Shown here: positions 33,701-40,593 of the stretch, piece by piece
How the letters are laid out: each line of letters opens with the position of its first letter
How positions within the stretch are numbered: the stretch's first letter is position 1
From: Fidelibacterota bacterium
GTDB lineage: Bacteria; Pseudomonadota; Alphaproteobacteria; Rhodospirillales; Rhodospirillaceae
DNA: 46,902 nt
NCBI GenBank assembly: GCA_947476275.1
Contig: CANJPQ010000033.1
Coordinates: forward strand, 1 to 46,902
Direction of reading: 5' to 3'
Notes under the pieces: model-generated
Databases searched by the model: none
Told to the model about the DNA's origin: nothing
What the model saw: only the letters and a program-made list of their open reading frames with translations
Translations under genes and position numbers: made by a program

Positions 33701-34139
33701 TGCCTTGACCGACATGGGCAAGGTTGACGAGGCCATCCTGCTGCTGGGCGCTGATACCTCGATCGAATCCCGCCAGCTGCGCGCGGAGATCTATTGGCGT
33801 GCTCAGGACTGGAACAACGCCGCCAAAGCCATCGCCGAACTGGTGCCGGAAGCGGAGCAAGTCACCAAGGACAATGCGCGCTCTGTGCTGGATTGGGCCA
33901 CGGCCCTCACGCTGGCGGGGGACGACCGCACCATTACCCGCGTTCGCCAGCGCTATACCGCGCCGATGGCGAACACGCCCTACCGCGACGCGTTCACGCT
34001 GATCACCACGCCGAAGGAACGCGGTATGCTTGACGTAAAGGCCGTGCGCTCTCAGATCGAGCAGGCCGAGCACTTCAAGTCCTTCATGGTCGAGTACAAG
34101 GACATGCTCGGCCAGAAGCCCCTCAGCGCGATCAACTAA
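30795..34139 (+). CDS. Giant periplasmic AMIN-like / TPR protein
   Basis: A 1114-residue protein with a signal peptide (LLIVGVIAAVAGFGTAAQA). Residues of about 25-120 (GYARLVFDWDSAVRYSAEVL, SFPVGNAVVVDLTPL) and about 195-280 (DYFRLAFDWPGKTKYTVERR, IRDFNSGNTVVVDLLPQ) are two related AMIN-like units joined by Ala/Pro-rich linkers; a Lys/Ala linker follows. Residues of about 560-1100 are helical repeats of TPR type (ARFRLARFEFANGFYPEVLG, LGFLLRLADLYADQKDYGTA). AMIN domains target peptidoglycan or envelope complexes. Coupled to the MotB-like gene, it may be a periplasmic scaffold around the stator, in the role that MotC plays in Sinorhizobium. That role is inference; I know no name for this family. 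Confidence 0.7.
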   Translation: MRKTLLIVGVIAAVAGFGTAAQAEGLRAAQRDGYARLVFDWDSAVRYSAEVLNGQLIVQFERAIVGGAASADAALGEYVTGPGRLSADGRTLTYTLKPNVSMRSFPVGNAVVVDLTPLTTPAPAQAAPAAAATAQPRPPAATPAPAAAKPATPAATPAATTAAAPASTNRSESLGPALPALSSTVGVRTGTHPDYFRLAFDWPGKTKYTVERRGDRIVITFDRAAPVDPDALNRGLPPANRPATVGVENGRTVVTVPMQGDAQIRDFNSGNTVVVDLLPQATPKTPTPPADTKTAKADGKTDPKAAEKPADGKAAADAKKVADAKTAAAQKGKAKVEEPPPPPGVVTVTIPWEEPTAAAVFRRAEYTWVVFDRYKQIDIAALQKAGAPHISFIEQLPVRNNTILRMLTPPDINPAVRRDGLSWVLDFRAMPPRPTRAIEIRPQLRNNEASLYLAVSEAGRTVPIEDPEVGDMLLVVPVIPISSGIFPERSFTDLDLPVTAQGVVVVPKSDSVRAQASRNGVEIEVDGGLVMSKEIAEKGETMMVQQDSNRVFNISDWQVGRAEDYVKNKQALEAALTDERPEVKQEARFRLARFEFANGFYPEVLGILEVMKGTDPNSENTAPYRALRGATEVMMRRWEEAAEDFNHLSLANDEEDRFWLAAARAKIGKPEAQAATMIQTETAIRDYPLRVRNTLALIALEAATASGDEFGARGFLDILRKELADLSQQPMIDYLDGKLNQKFGEQQVALSQYRKAEAGANLMYAVLAQRDRMELEHQLGTLQTPELIEGLEKLRYRWRGDDIELGFLLRLADLYADQKDYGTALRTLKLATEYFRDDPRVETAAVKMSEMFEELYLNGASEKLTPVTAIGLFDEFRSLVPPGEKGDEMIRKLADRLVSVDLLEQAAILLERQVQFRVSGAEKARIGARLALVNLLDRQPQKALDVLRDSQVGEAGRELNAMRRRLEARALTDMGKVDEAILLLGADTSIESRQLRAEIYWRAQDWNNAAKAIAELVPEAEQVTKDNARSVLDWATALTLAGDDRTITRVRQRYTAPMANTPYRDAFTLITTPKERGMLDVKAVRSQIEQAEHFKSFMVEYKDMLGQKPLSAIN

Positions 34140-34206
34140 GCGCGATCACCTAGCGCCCCTGTAAAGGTCGCAGTAGGCTGGGGTTCCCCTGCAGGAGCCC
34201 CCGGCC

Positions 34207-35355
34207 ATGACCCCTCTCTCCCGCCGCACGTGGATTGCCGCCTCCATCGCCGCCGCAGCCGCTCCTGCGGCCGCCTTGGCCGCGCCGAAGACCACAGGCC
34301 AGATGCGCGCCTATGAAGTTGGGGACGCCAAGGACGGCCAGATCACCATGCACCTGGTGAAGCGCCCCATCCCGCAGCCTGGGCCGGGAGAGGTGCTGGT
34401 GAAGGTCCACGCCACCGGCCTGAATGCGCGCGACCTAAGCCTGCTGCGGCGCGTGCGCATCTATGGCGGCGCCGGGGACAGCACATCGCTGATCCCGCTC
34501 GACGACAATGCCTGCGAGGTTGTGGCCCTGGGGTCCGGCGTGACCCGCGTCCAGAAGGGCGACCGGGTCATGGCGACGCACTTCCCCCTGTGGGTCGATG
34601 GCCCGTGGAACGACGATATGTCCAAGATCGACTTCTCCGTGAACCGGGATGGGTTCCTGGCGGAATACGCCGTGGTCGGTGCGGACGGCCTGGTGAAGAT
34701 CCCCGAGGCGCTGAGCTATGAGGCCGCCTCGACCCTGCCGAACCCGGCGCTGACCGCCTGGCACGCGGTTGTGGGCGATACCAACGTCAAGCGTGGCGAG
34801 ACGGTGGTGACGCTTGGGACCGGCGGCGTGTCGATGTTCGGCTTCCAGTTCGCCAAATACTTTGGCGCGCGGGTGATCGTGACGTCATCCAGCGACGAGA
34901 AACTTGCCAAGATGCGCGCGCTCGGCGCCGACATGACGATCAACTACCGCAATACACCCGAATGGCAGCAGGAGGTCATCCGGCTCACGAATGGCCGCGG
35001 CGCTGACGTGGTGCTGAATACGGTGGGCATCGGCGAGATGGAGCGCTGCATCAACGCGTGTGCCTCCAACGGGCGCATCAGCCTGATCGGCGCTAACCCG
35101 GTGCGGCGCACGGGGACGTCCACGGAGATGGTCGGCTTAAAGGATTTCCCCCGCAACATGATCATGCGCGGGCTCACAATCAAAGGCACCGTCGTCGGCA
35201 GTCGCAAGATGCTGGAAGACCTGACCCAGGCTTGCGTTGACGGCAAGATCGCACCGGTCATCGACCGCGTGTTTCCGTTCGAGAAGGCCCTGGATGCGGT
35301 GCGCTACATGGAAGCCGGCGAGAAGATCGGCAAGATCGTCATCAAGGTCGCTTAG
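34207..35355 (+). CDS. Exported MDR-family oxidoreductase (Tat-type signal)
   Basis: A 382-residue medium-chain dehydrogenase/reductase. GroES-like part: PIPQPGPGEVLVKVHATGLN; nucleotide-binding part: TVVTLGTGGVSMFGFQFAKY (Gly-rich loop at about residues 204-212), ADVVLNTVGIGEM. It is like zinc-free quinone-reductase or alcohol-dehydrogenase-like members. Unusually, it begins with LSRRTWIAASIAAAAAPAAA, a twin-arginine-like signal with an AxA end, suggesting export of the folded enzyme with its cofactor. AGGAG precedes the ATG. Its stop codon overlaps the stop of the convergent gene. No link to the flagellum is evident. Confidence 0.82.
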   Translation: MTPLSRRTWIAASIAAAAAPAAALAAPKTTGQMRAYEVGDAKDGQITMHLVKRPIPQPGPGEVLVKVHATGLNARDLSLLRRVRIYGGAGDSTSLIPLDDNACEVVALGSGVTRVQKGDRVMATHFPLWVDGPWNDDMSKIDFSVNRDGFLAEYAVVGADGLVKIPEALSYEAASTLPNPALTAWHAVVGDTNVKRGETVVTLGTGGVSMFGFQFAKYFGARVIVTSSSDEKLAKMRALGADMTINYRNTPEWQQEVIRLTNGRGADVVLNTVGIGEMERCINACASNGRISLIGANPVRRTGTSTEMVGLKDFPRNMIMRGLTIKGTVVGSRKMLEDLTQACVDGKIAPVIDRVFPFEKALDAVRYMEAGEKIGKIVIKVA

Positions 35356-37016
35356 TCGGCGCTCAAGAGATCGCGCTGGATCTCGCCGCGCACGCGCGCG
35401 AGAACGGTTGTCCAATCCCCCCATGCGGGTTGCCGGAACAGCCGCATTGTGGGGTACCACGGGCTGTCGTTGCGCCCGTCGAGCCACCGCCAGTCCGCGA
35501 CATAAGCTAGAAGTATCAACGTTTGTTTGCCCATCGCGCCGGCCAGATGCGCCAGCGAAGTATCCACGGATATGACAAGGTCGAGATGATCGATCAGAGC
35601 CGCGGCCTCGCCGAAGCTGGTCTGGGCCGCGGTGTGATCAAATATCTCCGGATGCGCAGCAAGTGTTGCCGCGTCGGCGGGCCGGACATCTTTCTGCAGG
35701 GTGTGGATCTCCACTCCCGGCGGCATGGCCGCCAGGAATTTTTCGAGCGCTAGGGATCTGCGCATGTCGCTGTTGTGCCCGGCGCTGCCCGACCACACGA
35801 TTCCGACCCGCGGTTTCGTTCGTGGCCCGAGCCGGGCGGCCCAGGCCGCGCTGCGCTCCGGATCTGAACGGAGATAGGGGACATCCGCCGGAATGGTGTC
35901 CAGCCGCGTGCCGAGTGCGAGCGGAAGACTCATAAGCGAACACTGCACGTCGAAGGGCGGCAGGGGTTGCCCGTGCTCAAGCAAGGTGTCGACGCCGGCC
36001 AGCGCGCGCATCAGCGGAATCAGCGGCCGCCGTACCTCAAGCAGGACGCGCGCGCCTCTCGCCGCGACGAGTTTTGCAAAGCGGACAAATTGGATGGCGT
36101 CGCCGAAACCCTGTTCCGCATGAAGGAGGATCGTCTTGCCGCCAATGTCCTCGCCGCGCCATTGGGGCTGTGCGAACGGCCTGAACTGGTCGGCCCAAGC
36201 CTGTTTGAAGCGCCACTCGTACGCCTGCCAGCCGGCAGCGAAATCGCCGCTGCGGAGCAGGACGACGCTCCGATTCCAATGGGCCGGGGCGTAGTTCGGA
36301 TCCCGCGCGATTGCCGCGTCGTGGTCCGCGACCGCCGCGGCGGGGCGGCCGAGGGCCTCTTGCACCGTGCCGCGATCGGACCAGGCCGGCGCAAAGTCCG
36401 GACGGTGCGCCAGGATCTGGTCGAGGTCGCGCATCGCTTCGTCCAGGCGACCGAGTTCCTTCAGCGTCAGCGCACGATTCTGCAACGTCTGCGGATCGCC
36501 CGGGCGCACGCGCAAGGACCGATCTGTACTCTCCAGCGCTTCTGTGTGGCGCTTGAGGTGGCGCAGGGTCGTCCCGCGATTGTTCAGGGCATCGGCATAG
36601 TCGGGTCGCAAGCGAAGGGCGCGGTCGAAGCTGTCCAGAGCCTCCGTCGGCCGCTTCAGCTCCTGCAGCAGGTTGCCGCGATTGTTGAGGGCTTCGGGGT
36701 TGTCCGGCCGCAAGACCAGGGCGCGGTCGAGAGTCGCGAGCGCGGCTTCACGTTCACCTAAGGTCGCCTGCGCCAAGGCGAGATTGGTGAGCGCGCCGGG
36801 GTCTTCGCGAATTGCAATCGCTGCGGTGATGTTTTCAGCCGCCGCCGCTGCGTCGTTCAGTTGGAGAAAGGTGACGCCCAGAAGGTGGCGTGCATCGAAG
36901 TGCTGCGGCGCTTCGGTCAAGATCTTCAGATAGATCGCCTGGGCCTCGGCGAGGCGACCCGCGCGATGCAGGTTGATCGCCTGGTCGAGAATGGCGGGGA
37001 TAGTGTTGGCGGTCAT
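35352..37016 (-). CDS. TPR / GT9-like glycosyltransferase
   Basis: A 554-residue two-part protein. Residues of about 5-260 are tetratricopeptide repeats (ALNNRGNLLQELKRPTEALD, ALNNRGTTLRHLKRHTEALE); residues of about 280-550 resemble the heptosyltransferase-like GT9 fold (GKTILLHAEQGFGDAIQFVR, PRVGIVWSGSAGHNSDMRRS, LIDHLDLVISVDTSLAHLAG). The two-part layout is like FlmG-type flagellin glycosyltransferases. ATG 37016 is preferred; the frame reaches back into fliP. It follows fliP by 61 bases on the same strand and may be read with that operon. With the two GT41 enzymes it is the third TPR transferase in the cluster. Confidence 0.85.
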   Translation of the reverse strand: MTANTIPAILDQAINLHRAGRLAEAQAIYLKILTEAPQHFDARHLLGVTFLQLNDAAAAAENITAAIAIREDPGALTNLALAQATLGEREAALATLDRALVLRPDNPEALNNRGNLLQELKRPTEALDSFDRALRLRPDYADALNNRGTTLRHLKRHTEALESTDRSLRVRPGDPQTLQNRALTLKELGRLDEAMRDLDQILAHRPDFAPAWSDRGTVQEALGRPAAAVADHDAAIARDPNYAPAHWNRSVVLLRSGDFAAGWQAYEWRFKQAWADQFRPFAQPQWRGEDIGGKTILLHAEQGFGDAIQFVRFAKLVAARGARVLLEVRRPLIPLMRALAGVDTLLEHGQPLPPFDVQCSLMSLPLALGTRLDTIPADVPYLRSDPERSAAWAARLGPRTKPRVGIVWSGSAGHNSDMRRSLALEKFLAAMPPGVEIHTLQKDVRPADAATLAAHPEIFDHTAAQTSFGEAAALIDHLDLVISVDTSLAHLAGAMGKQTLILLAYVADWRWLDGRNDSPWYPTMRLFRQPAWGDWTTVLARVRGEIQRDLLSAD

Positions 37017-37077
37017 GGTCTGATTGTGAGGCGCTGACAGGTGATCCTGGCACCGCGCGCGCGCGGCGGCAATCGGG

Positions 37078-37839
37078 CTAGGGACCCTGGAAGCTTTGCA
37101 CCAGGCTGCCCACCAGCAGAAACCATCCATCCACCAACACGAAGAAGATGAGCTTGAACGGCAATGCCAACATCGTCGGCGGCAGCATCATCATGCCCAT
37201 CGACATCAGGACCGAGGCGATCACCATGTCGATGATGATGAAGGGGATATAGATAAGGAACCCGATTTCAAACGAGCGGCGCAGTTCGGAGATCATGAAA
37301 GCGGGGATCAGGGCCTTCAGCGGCGTGTCTTCTGGTCTTTCCACGGTCGGCGTCTTGGCCATGTTCATGAACAGGCCCAGGTCCTTTTCGCGCACGTGCT
37401 TCATCATGAAATCGTGGAAGGGTGCTGCGCTGCGGTTGAAGCCGTCAGTCTCATTGATGCGGCCGTTGATGTAGGGCTGTACGCCGTTGTCCCAAGACGC
37501 CTCGAATGTCGGCGCCATGATGAAGGCGGTCATGAATATCGCCAACGACATGATGACAGTGTTCGGCGGCGCGGTGTTGGTGCCCAGTGCGCGGCGCAAA
37601 ATCGACAGCACCACGACGATGCGCGTGAAAGCCGTCACCATCATCAGGATCGCCGGTGCGACGCTGAGCACCGTCAGCAGCAGGAACAGCTGAACGATGC
37701 GATTCGTGGTCGAGGAGTCGCCTTTGGCGCCGAAATCGATATTCAAGGATTGCGCCAGCGCCGGCTCGGCGGCGAGGGCTACGACCGCGGTGAGTGCCGT
37801 GAAGGCGACAACGGTGCGGATACGCGGCGCAAAGGTCAT
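37078..37839 (-). CDS. fliP: FliP, flagellar export gate protein
   Basis: A 253-residue FliP with a cleavable signal (VVALAAEPALAQ), the block LLTVLSVAPAILMMVTAFTR, IVVVLSILRRALGTNTAPPN, the periplasmic segment and the C-terminal GFLIYIPFIIIDMVIASVLM. With FliQ and FliR it forms the export gate pore. The start overlaps the fliO stop (ATGA). It is separated from fliQ and fliR, which lie on the other strand from 40300. Confidence 0.97.
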   Translation of the reverse strand: MTFAPRIRTVVAFTALTAVVALAAEPALAQSLNIDFGAKGDSSTTNRIVQLFLLLTVLSVAPAILMMVTAFTRIVVVLSILRRALGTNTAPPNTVIMSLAIFMTAFIMAPTFEASWDNGVQPYINGRINETDGFNRSAAPFHDFMMKHVREKDLGLFMNMAKTPTVERPEDTPLKALIPAFMISELRRSFEIGFLIYIPFIIIDMVIASVLMSMGMMMLPPTMLALPFKLIFFVLVDGWFLLVGSLVQSFQGP

Positions 37840-38180
37840 GGCTGCGGATCCTTGGAGAGGAGCGAGCGGAAGCTGATGCCCGCGGGCGCTGGGTCGGCGC
37901 CTGCAACTTCAGGTGCTGCGGGAATATTGCGCTCGATGACTTGGCTCGTGTTCGGGCCGACGAGCACCAGGTGCTCGACATCGTCGCGGCGGATCAGCAC
38001 CGCTTTGTGCCGTGCGTCGAGCATGGTGGATTCAACCGTACGCAGGCGGCGCCGGCGGGCAAGTGGGCCGCGTGCGCCGTCACCCAGTCCCAGGCGCTTC
38101 AAAAGCCAGGCCAGGCCCATGATCAGGCCCAGAACCAGGACCAGCGCGAGCATAAATTTGACGTAGGTAACGGCGTCCAT
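37836..38180 (-). CDS. fliO: FliO, export gate assembly protein
   Basis: A 114-residue FliO: one N-terminal membrane segment (FMLALVLVLGLIMGLAWLLK, about residues 9-28), then the short cytosolic domain (RLRTVESTMLDARHKAVLIR, RDDVEHLVLVGPNTSQVIER) with the conserved beta-strand pattern. FliO helps FliP assemble. It is coupled to fliP and 17 bases behind the small helical gene. Confidence 0.92.
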   Translation of the reverse strand: MDAVTYVKFMLALVLVLGLIMGLAWLLKRLGLGDGARGPLARRRRLRTVESTMLDARHKAVLIRRDDVEHLVLVGPNTSQVIERNIPAAPEVAGADPAPAGISFRSLLSKDPQP

Positions 38181-38197
38181 GGCGGCCGTGCTCGTGC

Positions 38198-38536
38198 TTA
38201 AGGGAAGTGCTTGAGCAGAGAGGCATACGCGGCGGCTGCGTTGCCGTGGCTCGGTAGCACGGGGACGTCGCCGAACTTGTCCTGCAAGGCCGCGCTCAGG
38301 CCGTCGAGGCTGTCGAGCACCTTCTCAAGCTTGGAGATCATCGCGCGGCCCTCGGGCCCTGGCAGATCGAGGACCGCCTTGCACAATTCCCGCGTCCGGT
38401 TGTCGAGCGCTGACAGTTCGATGACGCGGCCTTCCGCTAGCAAGCGGTGAGCCCCGGCGATCAGGGATTCGAGTTTGGAGAGTTCGATTGCGGCGGCCTC
38501 GACGGCTGCCAAGAGTTTCGTGCCGGCGTCGCTCAT
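38198..38536 (-). CDS. Small helical protein in the fhlB-fliO operon
   Basis: A 112-residue mostly helical protein (AAVEAAAIELSKLESLIAG, LSALDNRTRELCKAVLDLPG, MISKLEKVLDSLDGLSAALQ) without signal or membrane segment. Size and helix pattern recall FlgN/FliT-type export chaperones, but I see no decisive motif. It is translationally coupled to fhlB (ATGA at 38533-38536) and precedes fliO and fliP, so a role in export of flagellar parts is likely. Confidence 0.6.
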   Translation of the reverse strand: MSDAGTKLLAAVEAAAIELSKLESLIAGAHRLLAEGRVIELSALDNRTRELCKAVLDLPGPEGRAMISKLEKVLDSLDGLSAALQDKFGDVPVLPSHGNAAAAYASLLKHFP

Positions 38537-38865
38537 CGGGCAACTCCATGATGCTGTGCGGCGAAGCCTTCAGGGGCTCGGCCGTTGGCGCGGTAGACGT
38601 AGCTAAGGATTTCCGCAACGACGGCATAGGCCTCCGTCGGAATGGGGGAATCGACGTCGATCGCGCCGAGGATTTGCACCAGGTCCGCGTCCTGGCGGAC
38701 CTTGACCCCGTTGGCGAACGCGATGTTGAGGATCTGTTCGGCGAGCGCGCCGCGGCCCGTCGCCAGCACCGTGGGCGCCGCGTCATCCGGCGCTTCCGAC
38801 AACGCCACGGCGACCGCCGGTGGCGGGGCCTTTTCAGACGGCGATGCGGGGGGCCGATGGGTCAC
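38533..38865 (-). CDS. fhlB: FhlB, FlhB C-terminal-domain homologue
   Basis: A 110-residue soluble protein. Behind a Pro/Ala-rich start, VLATGRGALAEQILNIAFAN, GVKVRQDADLVQILGAIDVD and IPTEAYAVVAEILSYVYRAN align with the cytosolic end of FlhB in this window (VVAKGADYIAKRIRQIAETH, IPQEHYKAVAEVIGYVMRLK). The self-cleaving NPTH motif and the membrane part are absent. FhlB proteins can partly replace the FlhB C-terminal domain in export. The start is GTG 38865. It heads the fhlB-fliO-fliP operon. Confidence 0.88.
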   Translation of the reverse strand: MTHRPPASPSEKAPPPAVAVALSEAPDDAAPTVLATGRGALAEQILNIAFANGVKVRQDADLVQILGAIDVDSPIPTEAYAVVAEILSYVYRANGRAPEGFAAQHHGVAR

Positions 38866-38934
38866 GGGTAAGGGGCCTAGAGCTTGGGTGGGCGGGGGCG
38901 CGTGGCTGAGCGGCCACAGCGGCCGCCTGGAGTC

Positions 38935-38947
38935 GGCAAGAATTGCC
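38935..38947. promoter_or_regulatory. ftr-like palindrome between fhlB and flgB
   Basis: GGCAAGAATTGCC is the exact reverse complement of the 13-base core of the site before flgI at 19416-19434. It ends 9 bases before a perfect CtrA-type box. In Caulobacter FlbD represses the CtrA-activated fliF promoter from such a site. Confidence 0.6.
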
Positions 38948-38956
38948 CCAGCGCGT

Positions 38957-38971
38957 TTAAAATTTCTTTAA
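38957..38971. promoter_or_regulatory. CtrA box between fhlB and flgB
   Basis: TTAA-AATTTCT-TTAA matches TTAA-N7-TTAA at all eight fixed bases. It is 130 bases before flgB and 92 bases before fhlB, so it may serve either or both. cckA, the top kinase of the CtrA relay, is in the flgB operon. Confidence 0.65.
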
Positions 38972-39013
38972 GTGTCTGAACCCCGGTTTGGGCCTAACCC
39001 ACGGATTTTTCAG

Positions 39014-39063
39014 GGTTCCTGGGTCGTTAACGAAGATTCACGCGTTGTTAAGGTTCCTGGGTC
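39014..39063. repeat. Direct repeat in the flgB leader region
   Basis: GGTTCCTGGGTC occurs at 39014-39025 and 39052-39063, 38 bases apart start to start (close to four helical turns), each with a GTTAA nearby. It may be a regulator site or a local duplication. Confidence 0.5.
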
Positions 39064-39100
39064 AATTTTGCCCATCAATCAATCGATCCGGGCGGGCGCC

Positions 39101-39508
39101 ATGGACCTGAACAACCTCAAGCTCTTCCAGATGGCCATGACCAAGATGGACTGGGCATCTGCGCGCCAGAAGGTCCTGTCCCAGAACGTCGCCAACGCCG
39201 ATACGCCCGACTACAAGGAAAGAGACCTCAAGCCGCTGAACTTCAAGCAAGCGCTGCGGGAGACCGCGCCGGTCCACGTCGCACGCACCGATCCGCGTCA
39301 CGTGCAGGGCACGATCCCGGAGCAGCAGCGCTTCAACGGCAAGCGCGAACAGCGCACGTTTGAAGAGTCCCCCGACGGCAACAAGGTCGTGGTCGAAGAG
39401 CAGATGCAGAAGGTCGGCGACACGCGCAGCGACTACGCCACCGCGGTGACGCTGATGCAGGCACAGATGCGCATGTTCAAAACCGCCATCAACAAGGGCG
39501 GCGGCTGA
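39101..39508 (+). CDS. flgB: FlgB, proximal rod protein
   Basis: A 135-residue rod protein of normal length: LKLFQMAMTKMDWASARQKV, VLSQNVANADTPDYKERDLK, and the C-terminal SDYATAVTLMQAQMRMFKTA. ATG 39101 starts the family homology (MDLNNLKLFQ) and has GGCGGG upstream; the open frame further up is promoter DNA. It heads the operon flgB-flgC-fliE-fliQ-fliR-flhB-cckA. Confidence 0.96.
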   Translation: MDLNNLKLFQMAMTKMDWASARQKVLSQNVANADTPDYKERDLKPLNFKQALRETAPVHVARTDPRHVQGTIPEQQRFNGKREQRTFEESPDGNKVVVEEQMQKVGDTRSDYATAVTLMQAQMRMFKTAINKGGG

Positions 39509-39532
39509 GAACTCTCGGGATAGGTACGCACC

Positions 39533-39943
39533 ATGGATGACTTAAAGATCAGCTCGACGATTGCGTCGCACGGCATGAAGGCCCAGGCCACGCGCCTGCG
39601 CGTCATTTCCGAAAACCTGGCCAACGCGGATTCGACCGCGGAAAAGCCCGGCATGGAGCCGTATCGTCGCAAGCTCGTGACTTTCCGAAACCAGCTTGAT
39701 CGGCACCTCGAAGCGGACACCGTCAAAGTGAAAAAGATCTATAACGACCAGAGCAAGCTGCAGTCGAAGTACGATCCCACCCATCCCGGCGCCGACGACA
39801 AGGGTTACGTCCAAGTGCCCAACGTCAATCCGCTGGTCGAGATGATGGATATGCGCGAAGCACAGCGAACCTACGAAGCGAACATGAACGTGATCTCCAC
39901 CTCGCGTCAGATGGTGGCCAAGACGCTCGAGCTCCTGAAGTAG
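39533..39943 (+). CDS. flgC: FlgC, proximal rod protein
   Basis: A 136-residue rod protein: LKISSTIASHGMKAQATRLR, VISENLANADSTAEKPGMEP, the middle GYVQVPNVNPLVEMMDMREA and the C-terminal RTYEANMNVISTSRQMVAKT. All are standard for FlgC. It lies 24 bases after flgB. Confidence 0.97.
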   Translation: MDDLKISSTIASHGMKAQATRLRVISENLANADSTAEKPGMEPYRRKLVTFRNQLDRHLEADTVKVKKIYNDQSKLQSKYDPTHPGADDKGYVQVPNVNPLVEMMDMREAQRTYEANMNVISTSRQMVAKTLELLK

Positions 39944-39966
39944 CAGCTAGGGTAGGGGAATAGGCC

Positions 39967-40278
39967 ATGGCGATCGACTTCTCTTCGGCGGTCAACGCGT
40001 ACAAGAAGGCTGCGGCCGCGGCGCCGATGGCGGGCGCGAAAGATACCATGTCGCCCGGTCAGGACAGCTTCGCCAATATGGTCGGCGATAGCCTGCAGCA
40101 GGCGGTGAAGACCGGCCGCGACGCGGAAAACCTGTCGATCAAGCAGATCTCCGGCGAGGCGGACCTGAAGGACGTCATCACGGCCGTTGCCAATGCCGAG
40201 CAGACCCTCGAGACCGTTGTCGCCGTGCGCGACAAGGTTCTGAGCGCCTACAACGAAATCCTCAAGATGCCGATTTAA
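39967..40278 (+). CDS. fliE: FliE, rod-MS ring junction protein
   Basis: A 103-residue FliE: after an Ala-rich start come SFANMVGDSLQQAVKTGRDA, LSIKQISGEADLKDVITAVA and TLETVVAVRDKVLSAYNEIL, the usual conserved C-terminal two-thirds. FliE joins the rod to the MS ring and is the first exported rod protein. It is 23 bases after flgC. Confidence 0.95.
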   Translation: MAIDFSSAVNAYKKAAAAAPMAGAKDTMSPGQDSFANMVGDSLQQAVKTGRDAENLSIKQISGEADLKDVITAVANAEQTLETVVAVRDKVLSAYNEILKMPI

Positions 40279-40299
40279 CGGCGGGACCGGGGCACCTCC

Positions 40300-40566
40300 A
40301 TGAACGAAATGGAAGTCCTCGATATCGCGCGCGACGCCGTGATGACGATGCTGATCGTCTCGGCGCCGATTCTTCTGGTTGGCCTGGTCGTGGGTCTGGC
40401 GATCTCGATCTTCCAGACGCTGACCCATATCCAGGAAATGACGCTTACCTTCATTCCCAAGATCACGGCGGTGTGCGCCGTGGCGATCTTCACGTTGCCG
40501 TGGATGCTGCGTCAGCTGACCGAGTTCACCGAGCGGCTGATGGACAAGATCGTCGCGCTCGGTTGA
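40300..40566 (+). CDS. fliQ: FliQ, export gate protein
   Basis: An 88-residue membrane protein with two helices (MTMLIVSAPILLVGLVVGLA, FIPKITAVCAVAIFTLPWML) and the conserved SIFQTLTHIQEMTLTF between them. Length and sequence are standard for FliQ, a subunit of the FliPQR gate. It follows fliE by 21 bases. Confidence 0.97.
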   Translation: MNEMEVLDIARDAVMTMLIVSAPILLVGLVVGLAISIFQTLTHIQEMTLTFIPKITAVCAVAIFTLPWMLRQLTEFTERLMDKIVALG

Positions 40567-40593
40567 TGCTCCCTAAAGGACAACGAGCAGCCA

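Noticed and set aside
37049-37063. Sigma-54-like TGGCACCGCGCGCGC on the plus strand
   Set aside because: It points into fliP antisense with no gene to drive, and the -12 part is only a GC run.
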